From: CAYRFE01 sp964423645 [NCBI: uncultured bacterium]
Lineage (GTDB): Bacteria > Macinerneyibacteriota > Macinerneyibacteria > Macinerneyibacteriales
Assembly (NCBI GenBank): GCA_964423645.1
Contig: CAYRFE010000050.1
Location: 1 to 15,239 of the forward strand
Length of the DNA stretch: 15,239 nt
Direction of reading: 5' to 3'
This document shows positions 1 to 7,398 of this stretch, piece after piece. The notes under the pieces are model-generated. The model had not been told where the DNA came from, did no database searches, and saw only the letters and a program-made list of their open reading frames with translations. The translations under genes and the position numbers were made by a program. Position 1 is the stretch's first letter, and every line of letters begins with the position of its first letter.

Positions 1-41
1 TTACTTTTTGTCTTGACACAAAAAGTAACAAAAAGGTCAAG
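1..41. repeat. Dispersed hairpin repeat, TTACTTTTTG type
   Basis: A perfect 10-bp inverted repeat (TTACTTTTTG at 1-10, CAAAAAGTAA at 19-28) encloses an 8-base loop. The loop's CTTGAC (12-17) can pair alternatively with GTCAAG (36-41). From memory, closely similar hairpins are common in intergenic DNA of Bacteroidota. No coding potential is seen. It may continue beyond the left window edge. Confidence 0.6.
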
Positions 42-45
42 GCTG

Positions 46-160
46 TAAAAAATCAGCTACAATTCTGCGCATTTTTTCTACACCACATAAACTCGCTACG
101 CTCACACAGTATGTGGTGTTTCACGAAAAAATACTTGAATTGTTTCACGCTGATTTTTTA
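46..160. repeat. Long imperfect palindrome (large hairpin element)
   Basis: Nested inverted repeats share nearly the same centre. TAAAAAATCAGC (46-57) pairs perfectly with 149-160. ATTTTTTC (71-78) pairs with 125-132. ACACCACATA (80-89) pairs perfectly with 110-119, leaving a 20-base apical loop that includes CTCGCTACGCTC. The small asymmetry between the arms shows internal loops. This looks like a REP/MITE-like intergenic element following directly on the hairpin at 1-41. It holds no gene. Confidence 0.6.
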
Positions 161-204
161 ATGCCGGTTTTGGAATATTGGTTGCATGCCGCTTTTATTG
201 TTAA

Positions 205-285
205 GGGGTGCGGGGACGAAGTCCCCGCTATACAATACGATAAGCCCCTTCCGAATTCAACGGAAGGGGTTTGGGGATGGCACAA
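205..285 (+). repeat. Two-hairpin dispersed repeat, copy 1
   Basis: Hairpin 1 is GCGGGGAC (210-217), loop GAA, then GTCCCCGC (221-228). Hairpin 2 is CCCCTTCCG (245-253), a 7-base loop, then CGGAAGGGG (261-269). A TTTGGGG-ATGG-CACAA tail follows. The same architecture recurs at 1373-1504 and 15139-15239, and in diverged form at 8563-8674. It lies just beyond the 3' end of the epimerase gene, reading in the opposite direction. Hairpin 2 could act as a weak transcription barrier, but no good T-run follows on the gene's strand. Confidence 0.8.
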
Positions 286-301
286 CGTATAAAATCATGT
301 C

Positions 302-1222
302 TTACTTTTTCAACAATTTCCAATATTCGTGCAACCCTTCTTCAAGGCTATATTTGGGTATGTAACCCTGCGAGGAGAGTAATGAAATATCCGCTACCGA
401 TTGCTTTATATCGCCTTTACGAGGTTCTTTGAAATCGCATTCGACTTCTTTGGCGGTAATATCTTGCAATACATCTATGACATCCAAAAGAGATGATTCA
501 ACGCCTGTGCCGACATTGAATACCGCATGGGGCGTTGTAATTGTGCATGCCAAAAGATTTGCCTGTACCACGTCTTTCACATACACAAAATCGCGTGTTT
601 GCAGTCCGTCACCGAAAAGAGTAAGATGGACTTTGTCTTGTGAAAACGCATTGCTGAAAATGGATAATACGCCCGAATAAGGAGAGCGAGGATCCTGACG
701 AGGACCGAATACATTGAAATAGCGCAGGCATGCGGTCGGTACACCGTACAGAGAGGTGTAGAGTGCGGCGTATTGTTCGTCCATGTATTTCGCCAACCCA
801 TACGGCGATACCGGCACGGGTGTCTGTGTTTCTCGTTTCGGCAACTCCGGTTCATTACCGTATACCGCAGCAGAAGATGCCATGACAACCTTTTTTACAT
901 TATTTGCACGTGCAGCTTCAAGGACATTGATGGTGCCCGTTACATTTATTTCATGATTGAGCAACGGCTGTTCAACCGATTTACCGACCGATACCAAGGC
1001 AGCTTGGTGAATGATATAGTCGACGCCTTTACTGACATCGCGCATTACGTCGGCTTCACGTATATCTCCTTCGATAAATTCCACTTTTGCTTTGAACTCT
1101 TCTATATTGTCAAGATTGCCGCTTGATAAATTATCAATGATACGAACTTTTTCACCTTTTTGAACCAATGCTTGTGCGATGTGCGAACCGATAAAACCGC
1201 ATCCGCCTGTAATACAATACAT
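302..1222 (-). CDS. NAD-dependent UDP-sugar 4-epimerase (GalE/WbpP-like extended SDR)
   Basis: This is an extended short-chain dehydrogenase/reductase of 306 residues, likely interconverting UDP-glucose/UDP-galactose or their N-acetyl forms for cell-surface polysaccharide. Visible are the Rossmann motif TGGCGFIG (5-12, glycines 6, 9 and 12), the adenosine-binding D30-N-L-S-S-G, the active-site SSAAVYG (Ser117) and Y141-G-L-A-K145. The segment RYFNVFGPRQDPRSPYSG (168-184) is typical of WbpP/Gne-like UDP-N-acetylhexosamine epimerases, so the acetylated substrate is plausible. The start at 1222 (MYCITGG) is chosen because AAGGAGG lies 5 bases upstream. An in-frame extension by 12 codons would place that site inside the gene. 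The gene stands alone and monocistronic, between repeats. The family assignment is certain; the substrate is not. Confidence 0.9.
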   Translation of the reverse strand: MYCITGGCGFIGSHIAQALVQKGEKVRIIDNLSSGNLDNIEEFKAKVEFIEGDIREADVMRDVSKGVDYIIHQAALVSVGKSVEQPLLNHEINVTGTINVLEAARANNVKKVVMASSAAVYGNEPELPKRETQTPVPVSPYGLAKYMDEQYAALYTSLYGVPTACLRYFNVFGPRQDPRSPYSGVLSIFSNAFSQDKVHLTLFGDGLQTRDFVYVKDVVQANLLACTITTPHAVFNVGTGVESSLLDVIDVLQDITAKEVECDFKEPRKGDIKQSVADISLLSSQGYIPKYSLEEGLHEYWKLLKK

Positions 1223-1248
1223 ATGAACCTCCTTATGACGCTTTGGTG

Positions 1249-1277
1249 ATTGTAGCATGGAAAAGGAAGAATGAGAA
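1249..1277 (-). promoter_or_regulatory. Candidate sigma70-type promoter of the epimerase gene
   Basis: On the minus strand, TTCTCA (1272-1277) and TACAAT (1249-1254) are separated by 17 bases, about 20 bases upstream of the AAGGAGG site. The -10 matches consensus at five of six positions, the -35 at four. Confidence 0.45.
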
Positions 1278-1372
1278 GGGTGAGTATATATTTTTAGTCA
1301 CTAAGATCTAAAAACCACTCCACTTTTGACGGCCTTTCTGGTTTGAACGCTTTGTGAAACTACAATATTTTG

Positions 1373-1504
1373 AATTTGTGCCCACCCCAAACCCCTCCCG
1401 TGAAAATCGGGAGGGGCTTATTTTGTTATATAGTGGGGACTTCGTCCCCACACCCCTTTATTGCAAATTATAATAATATGAAATTATTGATTTTTGCAAA
1501 GGTT
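1373..1504 (-). repeat. Two-hairpin dispersed repeat, copy 2 (longest copy)
   Basis: Read on the minus strand it starts with AACCTTTGCA (1504-1495). After an AT-rich arm of about 45 bases comes GGGGTG, then hairpin GTGGGGAC-GAA-GTCCCCAC (1433-1451), then hairpin CCCCTCCCG/CGGGAGGGG (1392-1416), then TTTGGGGTGGGCACAAATT. The arm aligns without gaps to the arm of the copy at 15139. It fills most of the 361-bp gap between the epimerase and the HHH-protein gene and follows the 3' end of that operon. The rest of the gap (about 1278-1372 and 1505-1583) shows nothing I recognise. Confidence 0.8.
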
Positions 1505-1583
1505 GTAGTAGTGTTGGGACTGTAGGAGCAGCGCTTGTCTCTATCCTATAGTAATTAAAACAGATTCTCCCGTTAGGAATGGT

Positions 1584-3179
1584 CTAGAATGATACTTTCA
1601 ATGATACAGTATATACTGTGTCCGCTTCGATGCTTTTCCATGTCGTTGATGACGCAGTTGTCAATTCACACCATTGGAAAGGTTTATAACTCACCGATGA
1701 ACGCAATGTTTTTTTCCATAACACGGGCGTCCCGTCGTAAATGACCGTTGCTTTTGCGCTGATCACCGACGAGCGTCGCTGAACAGAAAAAGTATGTCGA
1801 TAGGAACCGGTTGTCGAACGTTGTGTGTCAACACTCAAACGCCATACTTTGTCGGTGAGATTGCCGCCGAAACTGAATCGTTCAGAAGTTCCGTCAGCAT
1901 GTTGTGCATACAATTGTACGCCCTGAAGAGGAATGCATGTCACTCGTACGGTATGTGAATGATATTCCGTGTCAGTAGAACGTGTTCTGAAGTTGCCTGA
2001 AAAGAGCCAGTATTTTTCACGATGACGCAGTGTAAGTTCCTGTGATGAGGTGAGCGTGTCGGCGTATCTTCCGTACGGAAGCGTGATGGTTTCCGGTATG
2101 TAACTGATGCGCGCAAGAAGATAGGATTTGCCGCTCTTTATTTCTACTCTTCCGCTGTAAGAAAGAGATTCATTCTGCGCGACGGTTTCAACCCCGCATT
2201 CAATTTCATCAACAGGCCGTACACGCATGAAAACATGTGCACTTGTATGCTCAAGAGGCGCGTCAGGATCATCGTTCGCATACGTCATCACACCTGCCCC
2301 GGCAGTAAGCAATGAGGTGTCGTAATATGCGCCTGCATATGTTGTACGTTCTTCGAATGCATCATCAACAGTAGTTTTTGTGAATTTATTTTCGCTCGGG
2401 TACCATACATATACCGAATAACGCGGTTTATGTGTGGAATACAGAGCGGTAAGCGTAATGTTGGCATAAGAAGTTTGTGCGCCTGCACCACGGTAATATT
2501 CTGTACGATACAATTCGGGTTGTAATGATGTTATCGTGTTTGCATTTGAGCCGTATGTGAGTAGTCCCTCACCGGCATGCAATCTGAAATCACCGCCAAT
2601 GATCGAGAATGCCGAGGTTTGTACGCCGGTATACCAACCGTCAAGGGTATTCATTCGCTGTTGAGAGTCAAAAACAAGCAGAGGGCCGTCCGTGGTTACC
2701 TGTGTCATGTCCGCATTGTAGAGTTTGATACCTCCGAAATATTGCCGATAGGATAATTTTTGCATAGCGTATACATATTTTTCCGAATAGACAACTGATG
2801 TGGTGCCATGAGTTTCGCGCAGACGAACTATCGTAGTAAACGGTGTAATGAGACGGATGATCGATGTGCATGAAGGAATGGATTCTAACGATTCAAACGA
2901 CACAAACGCTTCTTTTTTTCGTGCGGTGATAATGTCACGCGCGATCTTTTTAGTGATCCCCGGTACACGGAGCAACTCATTCAATTCTGCCGTATTCAGT
3001 TCTACAGGCTCACGCAGTAATGCGGAAAGTTCTTGCCACGTTGCGTAGTCGTATAATTCATCAAGGTACCATTCTTCGAGTTCATAGTCAGTCTCCGGTA
3101 CTTCGTCATATGGCCATTCGAATGCGAAAAGTGACGGCGAAAGAAATAGCAACAGAATGAATACGTAACGTGTTACCAT
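1584..3179 (-). CDS. Helix-hairpin-helix (ComEA-like) outer-membrane barrel protein
   Basis: Residues 1-19 form a signal peptide (LLLFLSPSLFA). An acidic stretch follows, then a ComEA-type helix-hairpin-helix region at about 58-117: ELNTAELNELLRVPGITKKI, then a second arm beginning FVSFESLESI. HHH motifs of this type commonly bind DNA non-specifically. The remainder (about 125-531) is rich in alternating aromatic and polar strands and ends in VSLKVSF, as expected for an outer-membrane beta-barrel with a terminal aromatic residue. GGDFRLHAGEGLLTYG (195-210) matches the GD(Y/F)...G(Q/E)GL signature I know from Bacteroidota/FCB HHH-barrel proteins, whose function is not established. The ATG overlaps the stop of the upstream gene by 7 bases, implying translational coupling. 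It is the last gene of the operon. A role in handling extracellular DNA is only a hypothesis. Confidence 0.75.
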   Translation of the reverse strand: MVTRYVFILLLFLSPSLFAFEWPYDEVPETDYELEEWYLDELYDYATWQELSALLREPVELNTAELNELLRVPGITKKIARDIITARKKEAFVSFESLESIPSCTSIIRLITPFTTIVRLRETHGTTSVVYSEKYVYAMQKLSYRQYFGGIKLYNADMTQVTTDGPLLVFDSQQRMNTLDGWYTGVQTSAFSIIGGDFRLHAGEGLLTYGSNANTITSLQPELYRTEYYRGAGAQTSYANITLTALYSTHKPRYSVYVWYPSENKFTKTTVDDAFEERTTYAGAYYDTSLLTAGAGVMTYANDDPDAPLEHTSAHVFMRVRPVDEIECGVETVAQNESLSYSGRVEIKSGKSYLLARISYIPETITLPYGRYADTLTSSQELTLRHREKYWLFSGNFRTRSTDTEYHSHTVRVTCIPLQGVQLYAQHADGTSERFSFGGNLTDKVWRLSVDTQRSTTGSYRHTFSVQRRSSVISAKATVIYDGTPVLWKKTLRSSVSYKPFQWCELTTASSTTWKSIEADTVYTVSLKVSF

Positions 3180-3961
3180 GTCACACCCGTTTCAGCGAGA
3201 AGATATCCCGGTAATGTTTCCGGTACGATGTATGCGATATTAATATGTATATTGTGTCGATTCATGCGAATGCCTGCACGATGTTCCCCGTTCGTTATAC
3301 GAACGCCATAGGAAAACGTAAGAAAATCGGTAATGGTATATTCACTCGCAACAAGCCAATTCGAGTACAGAGATGTAATTGATGTGTAGGTGCAGTTTGC
3401 AGTGAATTTACCAAGGTTCATGCTGTACTTTACCAGTGATGTCATCGGAATTGCAGCGGTAATGTACGGTCGATCAGGGTCTTTGACCGACACGGCGATG
3501 TGATGATTTTTATACCGTGCGGCGATGCCGAGGTCGTATGAAAATGCGGTTTTTGAAATTTCCATGCAATCAAGATGCAGCATTTTTAGCGTAATTCCTA
3601 CAGTTATGAGTGAGCGAAATGTTTTATTAACACTCAATCCGACCTGTTGTTCGCGGTACGGCAATGTTTGAAATGTTGACGCAAACAGCGCGGTTCGGAA
3701 TGATTCAAACGGAAATTCTACACCGATAGTCGTTTCATCAAGCTCGCTGAATCCGTATTTGCGTGAAAAAGAACCGTAAGCGGCAGGCACAGAGCGAAGT
3801 AATGCGGGGTTTTCATACATTGAAAAAAAAGTATTCTCATGCATCGCACCGAAATGATTGGCATAACCCAAGTCATGATGTAGAAACTCGGCTGAAATGA
3901 ATGACGGTAATGCTAGTATCACTGCGATAACACACTTTTTAAATGAATATTGACGTCTCAT
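3173..3961 (-). CDS. PorV/FadL-like outer-membrane beta-barrel protein
   Basis: This 262-residue protein has a signal peptide (1-24, ending FISA). The mature start contains YENPALLRS (49-57), resembling the 'NPA' element near the N-terminus of PorV/PorQ/FadL-like barrels. The rest is alternating beta strands (for example TTIGVEFPFESF, LLAETGVTW), with no catalytic motif. PorV-type proteins act in the outer membrane as shuttles or anchors for type 9-secreted proteins, and FadL-type proteins are hydrophobic-compound channels. This protein is shorter than typical PorV (about 380 residues), so the family link is approximate. It begins in an ATGA overlap with the stop of the lamin-tail protein gene, and its own stop overlaps the HHH gene, so the three are probably made together. 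It may be the outer-membrane partner for the secreted lamin-tail protein. Confidence 0.65.
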   Translation of the reverse strand: MRRQYSFKKCVIAVILALPSFISAEFLHHDLGYANHFGAMHENTFFSMYENPALLRSVPAAYGSFSRKYGFSELDETTIGVEFPFESFRTALFASTFQTLPYREQQVGLSVNKTFRSLITVGITLKMLHLDCMEISKTAFSYDLGIAARYKNHHIAVSVKDPDRPYITAAIPMTSLVKYSMNLGKFTANCTYTSITSLYSNWLVASEYTITDFLTFSYGVRITNGEHRAGIRMNRHNIHINIAYIVPETLPGYLLAETGVTW

Positions 3962-6342
3962 CGTGCGATAAAAGTTCCTTTCTTGTGATAGCTGTTGTTG
4001 CCTTGTTTAAGTGTGAGCATGTAGATAAAACGTCCCGTTTCAAGCGTATGGCTTATTCGCCATAGTCCGTTTCCTTGAAACATTGTGTTTGCAGATTCCC
4101 TAAGAATACCTGCGATATCAAATATTTTTATTTCGGCAGTGCAGACTGCATTTCCGCGGTGCTCAATACAAAGCACGTGGTCGTTTTTTTGTATGACTTC
4201 AGGAACGATTACCTGCATCGTGTCGGGTTGTTGTAATGTGCCGGGTGTAGCAGGGCGCAGTTCCCATGTACCGTTCCCGTTTGGTTGAAACGACATCGTC
4301 GTGTCGGATGTTTCATACCATATAAGAGGTAGCGTAGCAAAAAGCGGATTATTGAAATCATCGGTTTCTTCAGCTGACGGAGCCACGGTTTTTTTACGCC
4401 ATCCGATCCCGGCATAGGTAAGTCCGTTCCTAAGAATGAACGCCTGATCCGCATCGTCTGCAAGCGATAATGATTCGCAAAGAATGATATCGCCGGTTTT
4501 TACGATGCCGGTGATTCCGGTATCGTTGTCGAGATCGGTAAAACTGAAATCGGCAAGCAGTGCGCCGTTGCCATTGTTGCCGTCATCACGAACAACAACC
4601 TCAATATATTCGCGACTTCCGAACGGTGCAACTTCGGTCAATTCCAATAGTACCGCGTCGTTGTGTAACCCGTAGGTGCTGTTACGCGTACCGGGTGTGC
4701 GGATCGTCGAGGGATACAGATTGGATGGTTGCAATGCGCGATCACTGCGTAAACGGTCAAGTGAGGTTTGCAGTCCGTTGAGCTGTGACGCGGTGTACGT
4801 TACTTCCTCAAGAATAGTTTCGTTGAGGATTAATTTTACTGAGTCGGTATCATTGTTCAATACGGGAAACCCCGGCACGGATATGCAATGGATATCATTT
4901 CCGTAGAGTGTCGTTAAATCTGCCGCATTCGGTGTGAGAACGCAATAGTCGGTAATTGTGCAATCGGGAATAGAAACAGATTTTATGTTATCAGCGATAG
5001 ACGCGCCCTGTAGTGTAACGGGAATGCCCGAACGATTAAAAATTTCTATATATTCACATGAACCTATAAATTCAATCTCATTGATCACGATCATGCTTGT
5101 GCGAACGAGCGGAAGCGTGATTTCAGTGGATGATGCAGGAAGAGAAAAAGAGATCTCGGAAGGAAAATGCCCGTCGCGGTGTGCACTGAAACTGTAATTT
5201 CCTGCAAAAAGTGTAAGCGATCGTGTGCCGCTCGTAACGCCGCTGTAGACGGTCATACCTGTATCGATATTGCCTATCACAATTTCTGCAGCATCCACTC
5301 CAATTCCGGTATCATCGGTTACGGTAAATGAGACGTTAAAGGAAGGATGCGGTACCAGCACAATCAGGTGTATCATATCGGAAACGACGGTTATTTCCTG
5401 TGAGTACGCATAATAGTTCGGTTTTTCGGCAAAGAGCGTATACGTGCCTGCTTCAACGGATGGCAGCGTATAACTACCGTTGGCAGACGCTGTCGCAAAG
5501 CAAATTTCCGTGTTGTTGTGTACTAACCGAACGGTGGCCGTTTTGTCGTCCGAATCGCATTCAATTGTTCCGCTTACACTATAACGCGGTATCGGTGTAC
5601 GAGTGACGCTGCATATTATGTCGTCATTGACCACAGGGATCTCTGTTTCATACGGCATATATCCCGAACCGGTTACTCGCAGTGTATACGCACCCGGGGT
5701 TTGAGAATAGAGTACATGTGATGCGGAAGCGTGTTCAAACTGTGCATGCCATACGGTATTGTTTTTATGCACAGAGATGGTCTTTGTGTCGGTATCATTA
5801 AAATTCAACACTACACGATAGGATTGGATTCCCGGTGTGCCCATCGTAGTTCGACTTTCCTTTTTCACGCCGTCAGTATAGAGTTCGAGCGTTTTATCAT
5901 TTCCGTTTCCGCCTTCGGAAGAAGTATAGGATATAGCCGTGATCTCGTTATTTGCTGTGTCACGAACACTGATGGCAACTGTTCCCGTATTTGCAAGACT
6001 TATTGCCGCTTGCAGTGCTTGAAATGATTCTGACGGATCATCTCCCCACACACCCGAGTTGTTGCCGTAGTATTTCTCAAACGAGTCAGCACCGCCGGTA
6101 GCGGTCAATCGACGTGCAATTACTAACGACTCATAGGGAGCAAGGGTAGCTGAAAACAGACGCGTATTGATCGTCCAATTGGTCATCACCAATTGAGTGT
6201 CGCTGTCATTATATAATTCCACCCACTCGAGGGTTGTATCATCGGCTATGGTCGGATTGTACATGATCTCGCTGATACGCAATGAAAACGCACTTTGAAC
6301 AAGTGCAACAAAGAGTATTATGTATGCAAAAATATATTTCAT
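3958..6342 (-). CDS. Secreted multidomain lamin-tail-domain protein with FlgD/T9SS-like C-terminus
   Basis: The 794-residue protein starts with a signal peptide (1-20, MKYIFAYIILFVALVQSAFS). Lamin-tail domain 1 spans about 21-172 (LRISEIMYNP, EWVELYNDSD). Three carboxypeptidase-regulatory/PEGA-like beta domains follow at about 174-250, 252-332 (GSYTLPSVEAGTYTLFAEKP) and 334-412. Lamin-tail domains 2 (416-557, VINEIEFIGSCEYIEIFNRS) and 3 (564-704, ELTEVAPFGSREYIEVV) come next. Each lamin-tail unit closes with a TPG motif. The C-terminal 85 residues (AEIKIFDIAGIL ... LETGRFIYMLTL ... KKGTFIAR) resemble FlgD-like/type 9 sorting domains. Bacterial lamin-tail domains occur in secreted or surface proteins, often beside nucleases or phosphoesterases, but no enzyme domain is seen here. 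The start is placed at 6342, just before the signal peptide; a TTG at 6384 would add 14 residues. No clear ribosome-binding site precedes either. First gene of the operon. Confidence 0.8.
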   Translation of the reverse strand: MKYIFAYIILFVALVQSAFSLRISEIMYNPTIADDTTLEWVELYNDSDTQLVMTNWTINTRLFSATLAPYESLVIARRLTATGGADSFEKYYGNNSGVWGDDPSESFQALQAAISLANTGTVAISVRDTANNEITAISYTSSEGGNGNDKTLELYTDGVKKESRTTMGTPGIQSYRVVLNFNDTDTKTISVHKNNTVWHAQFEHASASHVLYSQTPGAYTLRVTGSGYMPYETEIPVVNDDIICSVTRTPIPRYSVSGTIECDSDDKTATVRLVHNNTEICFATASANGSYTLPSVEAGTYTLFAEKPNYYAYSQEITVVSDMIHLIVLVPHPSFNVSFTVTDDTGIGVDAAEIVIGNIDTGMTVYSGVTSGTRSLTLFAGNYSFSAHRDGHFPSEISFSLPASSTEITLPLVRTSMIVINEIEFIGSCEYIEIFNRSGIPVTLQGASIADNIKSVSIPDCTITDYCVLTPNAADLTTLYGNDIHCISVPGFPVLNNDTDSVKLILNETILEEVTYTASQLNGLQTSLDRLRSDRALQPSNLYPSTIRTPGTRNSTYGLHNDAVLLELTEVAPFGSREYIEVVVRDDGNNGNGALLADFSFTDLDNDTGITGIVKTGDIILCESLSLADDADQAFILRNGLTYAGIGWRKKTVAPSAEETDDFNNPLFATLPLIWYETSDTTMSFQPNGNGTWELRPATPGTLQQPDTMQVIVPEVIQKNDHVLCIEHRGNAVCTAEIKIFDIAGILRESANTMFQGNGLWRISHTLETGRFIYMLTLKQGNNSYHKKGTFIAR

Positions 6343-6355
6343 ACAAATCGGCGCT

Positions 6356-6384
6356 ATAGTAAAGTATAAAACACGGAATAGCAA
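6356..6384 (-). promoter_or_regulatory. Possible promoter of the lamin-tail/PorV-like/HHH operon
   Basis: On the minus strand, TTGCTA (6379-6384) and TACTAT (6356-6361) have a 17-base spacer. Initiation here would leave only about 7 bases before the ATG at 6342, so the mRNA would be nearly leaderless, fitting the missing Shine-Dalgarno site. Each box matches consensus at four of six positions, and an AT-rich tract upstream offers alternatives. Confidence 0.35.
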
Positions 6385-6464
6385 GAGAAAAATACAATAG
6401 TATTAAAAAAAATAATTGCATAAACGATAGCAATTGTTATTGTTCAAACAGCGAGGTGTGTTTT

Positions 6465-6487
6465 TATACAGGTATGCTCCTTGTATA
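6465..6487. other. Small imperfect inverted repeat in the divergent intergenic region
   Basis: TATACAGG (6465-6472) and CCTTGTATA (6479-6487) pair with a single bulge around a 6-base loop. It lies between the divergent operon and the thiF-type gene and could be an operator or chance. No riboswitch is seen in this 250-bp gap. Confidence 0.25.
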
Positions 6488-6541
6488 CGCGTCACAAAAC
6501 AGAAGTCCCATGAGGTCAACATCATCCGGTCGCTCAATCTC

Positions 6542-6570
6542 TTGACAATATCGGATTACCGTGATAGTCT
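6542..6570 (+). promoter_or_regulatory. Candidate promoter of the ThiS-ThiF gene
   Basis: A perfect TTGACA (6542-6547), a 17-base spacer ending in TGA (extended -10), then TAGTCT (6565-6570). The -10 is weak. Transcription would begin near 6577, after the alternative start codons at 6571 and 6574, supporting the start at 6595. Confidence 0.45.
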
Positions 6571-6594
6571 TTGATGACACCGAATGAGGTCAAA

Positions 6595-7398
6595 ATGCGT
6601 ATATTTGTGAATGAACATTCCTGTGAAGTTGATTCGTTGGCAACGGCTTTTTCTGTTCGCAATACGGTTAAACCCGGTGCGGATATTGTGATCTGCAACG
6701 GATTTCCTATTTCTGACGATGTGACGCTATCTGAAAATGATACGCTTGTATTCATCACACGCGGAGAACAACCCAAACCTGAAGAACTCGATGCGTTACT
6801 CACGGCGCGTCATACGCCATTTGTGCATGAAAAATTGAAAGCAGCGACAGTCGGTATTGCCGGTTGCGGCGGATTGGGCTCAACTGTGGCTGTTTCTTTG
6901 GCACGAAGCGGGATCGGCACGCTTATCCTTGCGGATTTTGATGTGGTGGAGCCGTCAAACCTCAATCGTCAACAATACTTCATAGATCAGATAGGAATGT
7001 ATAAAGTGAATGCGTTGCAGGAGATTATTCAAAAGATCAATCCGAATGTTGCCGTGAGAACCTTTTGCGGTATGGTGACCGAAGAAAATTGCGCGGAAGT
7101 GTTTACCGGCGCGTCGATCATTGTAGAAGCGTTTGATAAAGCGGAGTATAAATCTCGACTTGTAAATCATGTATTGACAAGTATGCCGGGTATCTTTATA
7201 GTTGCAGGGAACGGTATGGCAGGCTATGGCCCCAACGATACTATTGAGACACAAAAGATCGGTGCGCGTCTCTTCGTATGCGGCGACGGTGTGTCGGAAG
7301 CGCAACCGGGCAACGGGCTTATGGCACCGCGGGTAGGGATCTGTGCGAATGCACAGGCGAATCAGGTGCTACGTATCATTTTGGGAGAAGATATATGA
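6595..7398 (+). CDS. thiF: ThiF family-2 adenylyltransferase with N-terminal ThiS-like domain
   Basis: This is a 267-residue E1-like enzyme expected to activate the C-terminal glycine of the sulfur carrier ThiS with ATP in thiamine thiazole synthesis. Residues 1-57 form a ThiS/MoaD-like ubiquitin fold (MRIFVNE ... VICNGFPISDD ... ENDTLVFITRG) that lacks the terminal Gly-Gly and so cannot be a carrier itself. The ThiF part has nucleotide-binding GCGGLGS (90-96), D114, D116, the SNLNRQQYF signature (121-129) and D181. Near the end come VCGDGVSEAQPGNGLMAPRV and ICANAQAN, typical of the clostridial-type ThiF family 2. No CxxC zinc pairs are visible, as in that short family. The start at 6595 has GAGGT four bases upstream; in-frame TTG 6571 and ATG 6574 lack such a site. 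No other thiamine gene lies in the window, so the exact carrier is inferred. Confidence 0.85.
   Translation: MRIFVNEHSCEVDSLATAFSVRNTVKPGADIVICNGFPISDDVTLSENDTLVFITRGEQPKPEELDALLTARHTPFVHEKLKAATVGIAGCGGLGSTVAVSLARSGIGTLILADFDVVEPSNLNRQQYFIDQIGMYKVNALQEIIQKINPNVAVRTFCGMVTEENCAEVFTGASIIVEAFDKAEYKSRLVNHVLTSMPGIFIVAGNGMAGYGPNDTIETQKIGARLFVCGDGVSEAQPGNGLMAPRVGICANAQANQVLRIILGEDI

Noticed and set aside
205-285. The GC-rich hairpins as ordinary rho-independent terminators of the epimerase gene.
   Set aside because: No proper T-run follows either hairpin on the gene's strand, and the same paired structure recurs in both orientations, so a dispersed repeat explains it better.
1-300. CRISPR array suggested by clustered short repeats at the left edge.
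   Set aside because: The repeats are inverted, of different sequence and not regularly spaced; no repeat-spacer unit is seen.
6385-6594. Possible TPP riboswitch upstream of the ThiF-type gene.
   Set aside because: No CUGAGA or ACCUGAUCUGGAUAAUGCCAGCG-like elements are present, and the predicted leader is under 20 bases.
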